Shown here: piece by piece, positions 17,639 to 25,488 of the stretch | Numbering within the stretch: the first letter of the stretch is position 1 | Layout of the letters: every line of letters begins with the position of its first letter | Assembly (NCBI GenBank): GCA_020633315.1 | Contig: JACKDV010000021.1 | Span: 86,742 to 150,741 of the forward strand | Origin: Myxococcales bacterium | GTDB lineage: Bacteria > Myxococcota_A > Polyangia > Nannocystales > Nannocystaceae | DNA: 64,000 nt | Direction: 5' to 3' | The notes under the pieces: generated by a model | Told to the model about the DNA's origin: nothing | Databases searched by the model: none | What the model saw: the letters and a program-made list of their open reading frames with translations, nothing else | Program-made: the position numbers and the translations under genes

Positions 17639-18573
17639 TCGAAAAGACTCCATCCGTAGTCGTGGTCGGCAGCGTGGCCGTCGACTGGGTGATCACGCCG
17701 AAGGCCGAGCGCGAGACCAGCGTCGGCGGCTCGGCCACCTTCTTCTCCATGGCCGCGTCCTACTTCGGCCCCGTGCGCCTGGTGGGCATCGTGGGCAAGG
17801 ACTTCCCGGAGCAGAGCATCACCGACCTGCAGGCGTCCCACGTGGACACCGAGGGGCTCGAGGTCGTGCCCGACGGGCTCACCTTCCGCTGGAAGGGCCG
17901 CTACCACGACAACATGAACGAGCGGGACACCCTCGACACGCAGCTCAACGTGTTCGAGCACTTCGATCCGAAGCTGCCCGAGTCGTATCGCCGCAGCGAG
18001 TACCTGTTCCTCGCCAACATCGTGCCGGCGCTCCAGCTCAAGGTCCTCGACCAGATGGACGAGCGTCCGCGGATGGTGGGGCTCGACACCATGAACCTGT
18101 GGATCGAGAACACCCGCGACGACCTGCTGAAGGTGCTCGAGCGGGTCGACGTGCTGACGATCAACGAGGAGGAGGCCCGCCAGCTCACCGGCGAGCCCAA
18201 CCTCGTCCGGGCCGCCCGGCGGATCCACGAGCTGGGGCCCAAGAGCCTGGTGATCAAGCGGGGGGAGTACGGCGCGCTGCTGTTCCACGACGGCGACGTG
18301 TTCAGCGCCCCGGCGCTGCCCCTCGAGGAGGTGATCGACCCGACCGGCGCCGGCGACAGCTTCGCGGGCGGCTTCGTGGGCTACCTGGCGCGGGTGGGGG
18401 AGACCTCCGGCGAGAGCCTGCGCTCGGCGATGATCTACGGCTCGGTGATGGCCAGCTTCTGCGTGGAGGGCTTCTCGTACGATCGCCTCAAGGGCCTGAC
18501 CCACGAGCGGATCGACGAGCGCTTCATGGCGTTCTCGCGGCTGACCCACTTCGAGCGGGCGCGGCTGCTCTAG
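17635..18573 (+). CDS. PfkB family carbohydrate/nucleoside kinase
   Basis: 312 residues of the ribokinase/PfkB superfamily. Early GSVAVDWVITP, GGSATFFSMAA (substrate-side Gly-Gly) and the C-terminal DPTGAGDSFAGGF (anion hole and catalytic Asp) are complete. ATGA coupling to the MTA phosphorylase gene suggests a substrate from nucleoside or methylthioribose salvage, such as adenosine or a ribose derivative, but the residues that fix specificity cannot be read with confidence. This MtnP-PfkB pairing is the main functional clue. Confidence 0.85.
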   Translation: MIEKTPSVVVVGSVAVDWVITPKAERETSVGGSATFFSMAASYFGPVRLVGIVGKDFPEQSITDLQASHVDTEGLEVVPDGLTFRWKGRYHDNMNERDTLDTQLNVFEHFDPKLPESYRRSEYLFLANIVPALQLKVLDQMDERPRMVGLDTMNLWIENTRDDLLKVLERVDVLTINEEEARQLTGEPNLVRAARRIHELGPKSLVIKRGEYGALLFHDGDVFSAPALPLEEVIDPTGAGDSFAGGFVGYLARVGETSGESLRSAMIYGSVMASFCVEGFSYDRLKGLTHERIDERFMAFSRLTHFERARLL

Positions 18574-18592
18574 GCCCGAGGGAGAGCGAGCG

Positions 18593-19240
18593 ATGGGGGC
18601 GGGGCAGGACGACGAGCCGAGCGACCTGCAGCTGCTCGAGGCATGGCGCGGGGGCGACGAGGCCTCCGGCCGCGTCTTGTTCTCGCGCTACTTCGAGTCG
18701 GTGTTCCGCTTCTTCCGCAACAAGGTCGACGACGCCGCTGAGGACCTCACCCAGCAGACCTTCATGGGGCTGGTGCAGGGCAAGGATCGCTTCCGGGGGG
18801 ACGCCAGCTTCCGCACCTACGTGTTCATGATCGCCCGCAAGCGCCTGTACTCGTACCTGCGCAAGACCCAGCGCGGCGACGGCCCCGTGCCCTTCGGCCA
18901 GAGCTCGGTGGCCGACCTGGGCCTGGCCTCTCCCTCGCGGGCGGTGGCCCAGCACCAGGAGCAGCGGCTGCTGCTGGTGGCGCTGCGGCGGCTCCCGGTG
19001 GAGATGCAGGTGGCGCTCGAGCTGTTCTACTGGGAGGAGCTGACGGTGACCGAGATCGCCGACGTGCTCGAGACCCCGGTGGGGACGGTCAAGAGCCGCC
19101 TGCAGCGGGCGCGGGCGCGGCTCGATGCCGTGATCGCCGAGCTCGCGGGCTCGGACGCGCTGCTGCGCAGCACGATGGACGACTTCGCCCGCTGGGCCCG
19201 GGAGCTGCGAGCGCAGCTCGGACCCTCCGACGAAGGCTGA
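18593..19240 (+). CDS. ECF-type RNA polymerase sigma factor
   Basis: 215 residues. A sigma-2 region (RYFESVFRFFRNKVDDAAEDLTQQ, cut here only for description; core DAAEDLTQQTFMG) and a sigma-4 region (LPVEMQVALELFYWEELT, then TEIADVLETPVGTVKSRLQRA helix-turn-helix) are both present. Start ATG 18593 has GGGAGAGCG upstream and follows the PfkB stop by 19 bases, so it is probably in the same transcript. No anti-sigma factor is adjacent on this strand; the nearby minus-strand three-gene operon converges on it and shows no obvious zinc-binding anti-sigma motif. Confidence 0.9.
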   Translation: MGAGQDDEPSDLQLLEAWRGGDEASGRVLFSRYFESVFRFFRNKVDDAAEDLTQQTFMGLVQGKDRFRGDASFRTYVFMIARKRLYSYLRKTQRGDGPVPFGQSSVADLGLASPSRAVAQHQEQRLLLVALRRLPVEMQVALELFYWEELTVTEIADVLETPVGTVKSRLQRARARLDAVIAELAGSDALLRSTMDDFARWARELRAQLGPSDEG

Positions 19241-19295
19241 GCGCCCCGCACCCCTGGCCGGATGGTCGGAGGGGGCGAACGAGCTGGCCCGCCGT

Positions 19296-19715
19296 CTACG
19301 GCTCGGCGCGCTCGCGGCTGCGGGCACGCTCGATCCACCCGCGACCGACGCGGACCACCAGCGGCGGGACCAGCCACCGCAGCAGCCCGAACAGCCCGGC
19401 CCCCACCACCCACGGCAGGGCGTCCGTGGCCTGCTCGCGCAGCGCCTCCCAGGCCGAGGTGATCGTGCACAGGGCGAGGCCGACCTCGGTCGTCCGGCGA
19501 GCGAGGGTCATCGCCTGGTCCACGCGACGGAGCCGGCGGAGCTCCCGGGCGAGGGCCTCGTCGACCTCGGCGAGGTGGTGCGCGATCGCGGGGGCGTCAC
19601 CGAGCAGCTCGGGGCGCAGGCGCATCGTCACGCTGCCGTCGAGGTGCAGCGAGGTGCGGGCCATGGTGGTGCGCCCGTCGGCCCCGAGGGCGCGGACCTC
19701 GAAGATCTCGATCAT
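19296..19715 (-). CDS. Hypothetical protein, third gene of an unknown operon (C-terminal membrane segment)
   Basis: 139 residues, no family recognised. The N-terminus has a short beta-type motif TSLHLDGSVTMRL (about residues 23-35), closely echoed in the preceding gene (TEVHINGDVTTRL). A helical, charged middle (EVDEALARELRRLRRV) is followed by a hydrophobic C-terminal stretch (ALPWVVGAGLFGLLRWLVPPL) and a basic tail, suggesting membrane attachment. The ATG overlaps the upstream stop (ATGA). Confidence 0.65.
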   Translation of the reverse strand: MIEIFEVRALGADGRTTMARTSLHLDGSVTMRLRPELLGDAPAIAHHLAEVDEALARELRRLRRVDQAMTLARRTTEVGLALCTITSAWEALREQATDALPWVVGAGLFGLLRWLVPPLVVRVGRGWIERARSRERAEP

Positions 19716-20416
19716 CGCTTCAGGGCCAGCTCGAGCAGGGTGCGGCCGGCTCCGGCGAGCAGGTCGACCAGCTTGGACCACCAGGTCACGGCCGTATCCA
19801 CGCCCATGCGCTGCAGCTCGAGCACGGTGCGGGTGCGGTGGTCTCGGTCGCCGCCCTCGTCGAGCCAGGCTCCGTTGAGCCGGGTGGTCACGTCCCCGTT
19901 GATGTGGACCTCGGTCTCGAGCAGCACGGGGTCGGTGCGCAGGGCCATCGCCTTGGCGACGAGCAGCCGGTGCTCGAGGCGGCCGAGCTCGTCGTCGGGC
20001 TCATGGGCGAGCTGCTCGCACATGCCGATGATGCGCTGGACGATCGCCCTGGACGTGCCGTCGCCCGCGGCCGCCTGGCGCCCTTCGAGCGAGCGGATGC
20101 TGCCGGCACCGGCGGAGCGCAGACCCTCCGGGCCCTCGCCCCCCAGCGAGGCGTAGGCCTGCTTGGCCCGGGTGGCGAGGGCGGCGAAGTCGTCTGGGCT
20201 CGGGGCGTCCTCCCGCGCCCGCGGCCCAGCCTCCTTGGTGGGGGCGAGGCCGTCGAGGTAGCGGCTCCAGGTCTGGTGGAGGGCCGACCGGGTGGCCTCC
20301 GCGTCCACGCTGGGCGAGTGCCCGTCGAGCTCCTCGCACAGCACCACGGTCACGCGCAGGGTGAGCAGGCGCTCGGCGAGCCCCTGCAGGGGCGTGTCGA
20401 TGTCGGGCCTGGGCAT
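19712..20416 (-). CDS. Hypothetical protein, second gene of an unknown operon
   Basis: 234 residues, no family recognised. The N-terminal half is helical (LAERLLTLRVTVVLCEEL, RSALHQTWSRYLDGL); a low-complexity middle precedes a long helix (MCEQLAHEPDDELGRLEHRL), the beta motif TEVHINGDVTTRL shared with the next gene, and an amphipathic C-terminus (WWSKLVDLLAGAGRTLLELAL). The WSKLV word also starts the first gene of the operon (MSWSKLVERI). It begins 15 bases after the first gene ends and is ATGA-coupled to the third. Confidence 0.65.
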   Translation of the reverse strand: MPRPDIDTPLQGLAERLLTLRVTVVLCEELDGHSPSVDAEATRSALHQTWSRYLDGLAPTKEAGPRAREDAPSPDDFAALATRAKQAYASLGGEGPEGLRSAGAGSIRSLEGRQAAAGDGTSRAIVQRIIGMCEQLAHEPDDELGRLEHRLLVAKAMALRTDPVLLETEVHINGDVTTRLNGAWLDEGGDRDHRTRTVLELQRMGVDTAVTWWSKLVDLLAGAGRTLLELALKR

Positions 20417-20431
20417 GCCCGCCTCCGGCGA

Positions 20432-20815
20432 CTACGCGTCGCCTCCGCTGGCCTGCTGGCCCGAGTCGCCGGCCGAGCTGCCGCCGGCCGAGCCTCCATC
20501 GCGCCCGAGCTCGCCGCGGGAGCCGTCCCAGGCCAGCTCGAGCAGCGAGCGGATCACCTCCACGTTGCGCTGGAGGATCGCGATGCCCTCGGCCCGCTGG
20601 CGCTCGTGGAAGGCGAGCACCCGCTCGCCGTAGTCGAGCTTGAAGGTGGACTCGGTGAAGCGGTTGTCGATGTCGCCGGTGATCTGGTCGATCCTGGTGG
20701 AGAGCTCGACGATCGGCGGATCGCCGGCGGAGGAGCTGACGACGGTGTGGATGTCGAGGACCGCGAGGTCCTCGGCCGCCTTCTCGATCCTCTCGACCAG
20801 CTTGGACCAGCTCAT
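20432..20815 (-). CDS. Hypothetical protein, first gene of an unknown operon
   Basis: 127 residues, no family recognised. It is largely helical: an N-terminal WSKLVERIEKAAEDLAVLDI, then a region with VELSTRIDQITGDIDNRF, then a helix FHERQRAEGIAILQRNVEVI, ending in a Gly/Ser/Ala/Asp tail. ATG 20815 is preferred to an ATG four codons upstream because that one lies inside the -10-like TATGAT. It heads the operon 20815-19296. Confidence 0.65.
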   Translation of the reverse strand: MSWSKLVERIEKAAEDLAVLDIHTVVSSSAGDPPIVELSTRIDQITGDIDNRFTESTFKLDYGERVLAFHERQRAEGIAILQRNVEVIRSLLELAWDGSRGELGRDGGSAGGSSAGDSGQQASGGDA

Positions 20816-20822
20816 GGCCGCG

Positions 20823-20828
20823 ATCATA
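20823..20828 (-). promoter_or_regulatory. -10-like element TATGAT, leaderless-type promoter
   Basis: Minus-strand TATGAT, one mismatch from the sigma-70 consensus TATAAT, ends 7 bases before ATG 20815. This is the best-matching hexamer of the leaderless set in the window. Confidence 0.55.
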
Positions 20829-20854
20829 GACCACGGCGAGCAGGCGCGGCGCGG

Positions 20855-22960
20855 TCAGAAGGAGAAGGCGGTTCCGAACAGCACCAGCAGAGAGCGGGCC
20901 TTGGCCTGCTGGGTGTCGACGGTGGGCTCGGTGCTGTCGCTGCTCTGGGTGGTGGTGAAGGCCCGCTCGCCGAAGATGGGACGGAACTGCAGCATCAGCG
21001 AGGCCCAGCGGCGGATCTTGTAGCGAGCGTCGAGCGAGGGGGTCCAGATGAGGTTGATCCGGTCCCCCGTGAGGTCCTCGTTGCGGCGGATGGGGAACGA
21101 GAAGCCCATGCCGAAGCCGGTGCCCACCTCGATGCGGTGGGTCGCGGCCACGACCAAGCCCGGCTCGAAGATCACCCGCGCCCAGCCGAAGGCCCGCAGC
21201 TGCTCGTCGGCGGTGGTGTCGGTGGTGGTCCCGCCCCGCACGGGGTCGTTGGCGGTCGAGGTGGTGTCCTCGTCGGCCGCCTCCACCAGGCGGCTGCCCC
21301 AGCGTCCGAGGGTGCCGCCGACCCGGAGGTCCCAGCCCACCCGCGACCAGCCGGGCTTGCGCGCGCGGAACTGCAGGGCGAACTGGCCGAGCGCGCTGAA
21401 GTACACGGGCGGGACGTCCTTGGGCCCGAAGGTGTCCGACCACGCGGGCCCGCCCCCGAGCCCCACGTAGAGCTTGAAGGCGGTCCTCCGGGCGGTGCGC
21501 TCGGGGGGTCCGAACTCGATCTCTCCGTCGCGGACCTCGGCCAGCGCCTCGTCGTAGTCGAGGTCGCCGCGGGGCCGGAAGCGGATCGGCTCGCACGAGG
21601 CCCCGGGCACCTTGAGCTGGAGGTTGGGGACGTGGGTGACGCCGTAGCGGTGGATCTCGCCGTCCTCGCCGAAGATCTCCACGTCGGTGACCCGCGCGCC
21701 CGGGACCTCGGTCTCCCAGGCGTTGACGTTGGCCGACAGATAGATCTGCTCGGCCCCCACGTAGCTGGTGAGGACCTGGCCGTTGGCGGCGAGGGTGTCG
21801 GTCCAGCGCTGGGTGGGGCGCTCCTTCTCGAAGGTGACCTCCACGGGGAGCTCGAGGTCGAGGGCCGAGTCGTCGACCACCCCGGGGCAGCGATAGTCGC
21901 AGCCAGCGGGGGTGACGGTGGGGACGCAGGTGGTGCCGGTCTCGAGGGTGGCGGCGGGGCAGGCGTCGGCCGAGACGATGCACTCGGGCCGGCGCCAGGT
22001 GAAGCTGACCTGGTTGAACTGCAGGGCGAAGGGCGAGCTGGGCCAGCGCCCCTCCCAGCGGGCGCCGAAGCGGGCGGCCGCCTTGCCGCTCTCGGTGGCG
22101 GCGAGGTCGATGTCGAGGGTGCCCACCCCGAGGGGGGCCTGGGGGATCCGGACCTGCAGGGTGCCGGTGCCGGTGAGGGCCCCCACGCAGTGACCCACGT
22201 TGAGGTCCACACCGTGGACCCGCACCGCGAGGCGATCGCGATCGCTGGGCTCGAGGCGGGTGCGGGGCAGGGTGACCTCGACGGTGTGGCAGCGCGGGGT
22301 GAGGATCAGGGACACGAGCTTGCGCACCGGCTCGCCCTCGGCGGTGCGTCCCTCCTCGGAGCCCCGCTCGCTGCGGGGGTGGGGCAGGTAGTGGCCGCCC
22401 AGGCTGCGGGCGGTGACCACCACCTGCTCGAGGTCGGCCCGCACGCCGATGGTGGCGATCCCTCCGGTGAGGCGCACGGAATCGATGGCGGGCGGGGAGC
22501 CCTCGAGGTGCTCGAGCAGGATGAACAGCGGGCGGGGGTCGAGCGCGGCCTCGGAGGCGGCGAGGTCGTCGGAGGTGCAGGCCACGTGCAGCTCGCTGGC
22601 GCGGCCCAGGCCCTCGGGTAGCTCGACGCGGGGGCGGCAATCACCCAGCGGATCATCCGAGCAGCGCTGGCGCTGGGACGAGGCCTCGTCGCCGCCCCAC
22701 AGCTCGGGCAGCACCCGCCACGAGCTGCGCCCGGCCACCGCGTCGGGCTCGGGGGCCTCGGCGAGCAGCTCGCCGAGGGTCCGCCGGGTGCGATCGCTGG
22801 CGGCCTCGCTCACCACGCACAGGTGGGTGGGCACGTCGCCGGCCTCGGGGCGCAGGTCGAGGGTGACCACGCCGTAGCGCTCGGCCGCGGCCTCGCCGGG
22901 CAGCCCGAGCAGGACCACCAGCACGGCGAGCGCCCGCCACCACGAGCTCAGCCGGAGCAC
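20855..22960 (-). CDS. Large secreted protein of unknown function, kinase-linked
   Basis: 701 residues. A signal peptide ends near EAAA/ER. No known family is recognised. Residues about 1-250 include mixed alpha/beta sequence (VPTHLCVVSEAASDRTRR); a central region has several Cys pairs (CPAATLETGTTC, CDYRC); the C-terminal third (about 480-701) has alternating polar/hydrophobic, Tyr/Trp/Arg-containing strands (LYVGLGGGPAWSD, FALQFRARKPGWSRVGWDLRV, MLQFRPIFGERAF) ending in LLVLFGTAFSF, which resembles an outer-membrane beta-barrel with a terminal Phe. The start overlaps the end of the upstream kinase gene by 13 bases (GTG with GAGGA close upstream; GTG 22984 is an alternative). Confidence 0.65.
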   Translation of the reverse strand: MLRLSSWWRALAVLVVLLGLPGEAAAERYGVVTLDLRPEAGDVPTHLCVVSEAASDRTRRTLGELLAEAPEPDAVAGRSSWRVLPELWGGDEASSQRQRCSDDPLGDCRPRVELPEGLGRASELHVACTSDDLAASEAALDPRPLFILLEHLEGSPPAIDSVRLTGGIATIGVRADLEQVVVTARSLGGHYLPHPRSERGSEEGRTAEGEPVRKLVSLILTPRCHTVEVTLPRTRLEPSDRDRLAVRVHGVDLNVGHCVGALTGTGTLQVRIPQAPLGVGTLDIDLAATESGKAAARFGARWEGRWPSSPFALQFNQVSFTWRRPECIVSADACPAATLETGTTCVPTVTPAGCDYRCPGVVDDSALDLELPVEVTFEKERPTQRWTDTLAANGQVLTSYVGAEQIYLSANVNAWETEVPGARVTDVEIFGEDGEIHRYGVTHVPNLQLKVPGASCEPIRFRPRGDLDYDEALAEVRDGEIEFGPPERTARRTAFKLYVGLGGGPAWSDTFGPKDVPPVYFSALGQFALQFRARKPGWSRVGWDLRVGGTLGRWGSRLVEAADEDTTSTANDPVRGGTTTDTTADEQLRAFGWARVIFEPGLVVAATHRIEVGTGFGMGFSFPIRRNEDLTGDRINLIWTPSLDARYKIRRWASLMLQFRPIFGERAFTTTQSSDSTEPTVDTQQAKARSLLVLFGTAFSF

Positions 22961-24576
22961 TGGTCCTCGCTGGTGCCGACGCACAGATAGTAGCGGCTGC
23001 AGTCGGAGGGGCTGAGCTGGGCGCGGCGGTAGTCCGGGGCCTCGCGGTCGCAGTCGTAGCAGCGCCCGTCCTTGCCCTGCACGAAGCGCTCGTACCGACG
23101 CTGGCGCTGCAGGAAGGTGAAGCGATCCTGGTGGAAGTAGCAGGTGCCGCCGTCTCGCCTGCGGCGAGAGCGAGAGCTCGCGGCGGCGCCCGTGGTCGCC
23201 TCGCTCGGCCCCGGGCCCGTGGTGCCCGTGGTCGACGTGGCTACCGACGAAGGCGTCGCGAGATCGGACCCTCCGCCATCCTCCGAGTCAGCGCCCCCGG
23301 TGGTCTCGTCGAGCTCGGGCTCGTCGGGCAGCGGCGCCAGCGGATCGGCCACGACATCGACGGTGCGCGCGGTGATCGGCTCCTCGGGGAGGCTCGCCCC
23401 GGGCTCGCTGGTCTCGCGGGGAGCCGTGGTCGCGGCCATCACCTCGCTGCGGGCATCGTCGGGTGCGAGCCACCAGCCCAGGCCCACCGCGAGCAGCACG
23501 GCGGTCGTCCCCACCATGGCGGTGAGCAGCCGCGCGCGTCGTCGTCGGCGGCGGACCGCCTCGGGCTCCACCAGGGCCTCCTCGAGGCGGTCGAGCAGGG
23601 GGTCGAGGGCGGGGTGGCGATCGGCGGGATCGATCGCGAGGCCGCGCACCAGCAGGGCGTGGACCCACGGGCGCACCTTGGTCCCCGTCGGTGGATCGAG
23701 CACCCGGCCGCGCCGCACGTTGTCGCGGTACTCCGAGATCGTGTCGCCGGCGAAGGGAGGGTAGCCGTAGAGCGCCTCGTAGAGCGCGACGCAGAAGCTG
23801 AACTGATCGCTGCGGGCGTTGGCCACCGCACCCGATTCCTGCTCGGGGGCCATGTACTTGGGCGTGCCCAGCAGGGTCCCCGTGCGGGTGAGGCTGCCCG
23901 AGGGGCCGTGGAGATCACCGGTGTCGCGGTCCAGCTCGCTCTCCTGCGAGCCGGTGTCGAGCGCGGCCGGTCCTCCCGCGAGCCCGAAGTCCACCACGCG
24001 CACGCGTCCGTCCTCGCCGACCAGCACGTTCTCGGGCTTGAAGTCGCGGTGGATCACGCCGGCCGCATGCGCCGCGGCCAGGCCCCGGCCGGCATCCACC
24101 ACCTTGTGCAGGACCTCGCGCCACGGGGGCTGCTCCTCGGCCAGCCACACCGAGAGGCTGCGGCCGTCCACCAGCTCCATGGCGATGAACACCCCGTCCT
24201 CCACCGTCCCCACGTCGTAGACGTGGATCACGTTGGGGTGGGCGAGCCGGGCCATCGCTCGGGCCTCGCGGACCAGCCGGGCCCGGGCCGTGGCGGGGTC
24301 CTTGGTCCCGGCCGCATCGGCGTTCATCACCTTGACCGCCACGTCGCGCGCGAGCTCGGGATCGTGGGCCCGGTAGACCACGCCCATGCCCCCGGCGCCC
24401 AGCCGTCCCTCCACGCGGTACCGTCCCACGCAGACCGGCTGCGGGGGCCCGGAGAACAGGCGGCTCTCGATCGCAGCCCGAGCTCGGCGTGCCTCCACGT
24501 CGTCGGCCACCGGAGCGACGTGGCGCAACGGATCGGCCGACACCGAGGAGGCCGAGGGCTCGGGAAGGACGCTCAT
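22948..24576 (-). CDS. Ser/Thr protein kinase with transmembrane helix and Cys-rich external tail
   Basis: 542 residues. The kinase domain (about 52-335) is complete: GAGGMG (60-65), VAVKVM, HRDFKPEN (176-183), DFG (196-198) and APE. A run of arginines (VRRRRRRAR) leads into one transmembrane helix (about 350-370), a long Thr/Ser/Glu/Asp spacer, then a compact tail of about 65 residues with seven Cys (CYFHQDRF, GRCYDCDREAPDY, SDCSRYYLCVG, DQCSG). The tail looks like a small disulfide-stabilised periplasmic module and could be the sensor. The start MSVLPEP has no strong ribosome binding site. The 3' end overlaps the secreted-protein gene. Confidence 0.88.
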   Translation of the reverse strand: MSVLPEPSASSVSADPLRHVAPVADDVEARRARAAIESRLFSGPPQPVCVGRYRVEGRLGAGGMGVVYRAHDPELARDVAVKVMNADAAGTKDPATARARLVREARAMARLAHPNVIHVYDVGTVEDGVFIAMELVDGRSLSVWLAEEQPPWREVLHKVVDAGRGLAAAHAAGVIHRDFKPENVLVGEDGRVRVVDFGLAGGPAALDTGSQESELDRDTGDLHGPSGSLTRTGTLLGTPKYMAPEQESGAVANARSDQFSFCVALYEALYGYPPFAGDTISEYRDNVRRGRVLDPPTGTKVRPWVHALLVRGLAIDPADRHPALDPLLDRLEEALVEPEAVRRRRRRARLLTAMVGTTAVLLAVGLGWWLAPDDARSEVMAATTAPRETSEPGASLPEEPITARTVDVVADPLAPLPDEPELDETTGGADSEDGGGSDLATPSSVATSTTGTTGPGPSEATTGAAASSRSRRRRDGGTCYFHQDRFTFLQRQRRYERFVQGKDGRCYDCDREAPDYRRAQLSPSDCSRYYLCVGTSEDQCSG

Positions 24577-24627
24577 GGGCGAGCAGGGGCGATCCGGGCA
24601 CGAGGCGCGTCCGGCGTCTGCGCACGA

Positions 24628-24633
24628 AGGATA
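24628..24633 (-). promoter_or_regulatory. -10-like element TATCCT upstream of kinase
   Basis: Minus-strand TATCCT lies about 51 bases before the chosen kinase start, so here a leader of about 45 bases would be expected, unlike the leaderless cases. Weak evidence. Confidence 0.3.
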
Positions 24634-24702
24634 GCCCCGCGCCCTGGGGGCGCCAGAGGCAGGAGGCGGCAAAATGCCGCATCGTGCGGCTTTTCTCACG
24701 GC

Positions 24703-25488
24703 CTAGGCGGCGGCCGGAGGATCATCGGCCGCATCCTGCACGATGATGGCGATCCTCCACAGGCCGAGCCCCACGCCCAGCAGGGCCAGCAAACGAGCGG
24801 GCCACGGGGACGCGTGCCCGAAGCCGGCCAGCGCCAGCCACAGGATGGTGGCGGTGAGCGCGAGCTGGCCGATCCCCAGCAGCACGCAGGGGCCGAGCAG
24901 GCCGGGGCGTCGCACCGCCCGCACCAGCCCGCGCCAGGCGGAGCGGATGTGCCAGGGGGCCGCGTCGTGCTCCACCACCGCCACCCGGGTGGCGTCGAGG
25001 GCGACGCCGGCCACCAGCCACGCCAGGCCGAGCGCCGACCAGGTGACGAGCGGCGGCAGGGTCCGCGTGGACAGGCCCACCACGAGGAGCAGGAGCAGGC
25101 GCAGGGGCAGGTGCCACAGCGACTGCACCAGCACCGTGGGCAGGCGGGAGAACGCTCGGCCGCCGAGCTCGGACCACGAGCGCGGCTGGGCGAGGCGAGC
25201 GATGAGCAGCGGCGCGAGCAGGGTCCACACCAGCGCGCCCAGGGTGGCGCTGCCGACCACGGAGACGATCAGCTCCGAGACCAGCGCCGGGTGATCGCGG
25301 ACCACGTCGAAGGTGTTGAACAACACGTGGTCCAGGTCGAGCGCGGTGAAGGGACCGAGGGTGGCCGCGACCACGGCTCGCATGTGGATGCCGACCAGGC
25401 CCGCGACCGCGGTCACGCCCAGCCACAGCCCCAGCCACAGGCCGGGGGCCCGCAGCACGCGGAACAGACCGCCCAGCACGCGGCTCAT
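24703..25488 (-). CDS. Polytopic membrane protein, unknown function
   Basis: 261 residues with about six hydrophobic segments (for example LWLGLWLGVTAVAGLVG, ALVWTLLAPLLI, LRLLLLLVVGL, LALTATILWLALAGF, LLALLGVGLGLWRIAII). No family is recognised with confidence. The ATG overlaps the stop of the upstream M1-peptidase-like gene (ATGA), so the two are translationally coupled. Confidence 0.75.
   Translation of the reverse strand: MSRVLGGLFRVLRAPGLWLGLWLGVTAVAGLVGIHMRAVVAATLGPFTALDLDHVLFNTFDVVRDHPALVSELIVSVVGSATLGALVWTLLAPLLIARLAQPRSWSELGGRAFSRLPTVLVQSLWHLPLRLLLLLVVGLSTRTLPPLVTWSALGLAWLVAGVALDATRVAVVEHDAAPWHIRSAWRGLVRAVRRPGLLGPCVLLGIGQLALTATILWLALAGFGHASPWPARLLALLGVGLGLWRIAIIVQDAADDPPAAA

Noticed and set aside
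19838..22621. Very long plus-strand frames opposite the secreted-protein gene and the unknown operon
   Set aside because: High-GC shadow frames with no family match; the minus-strand frames have promoters, coupling and signal peptides.
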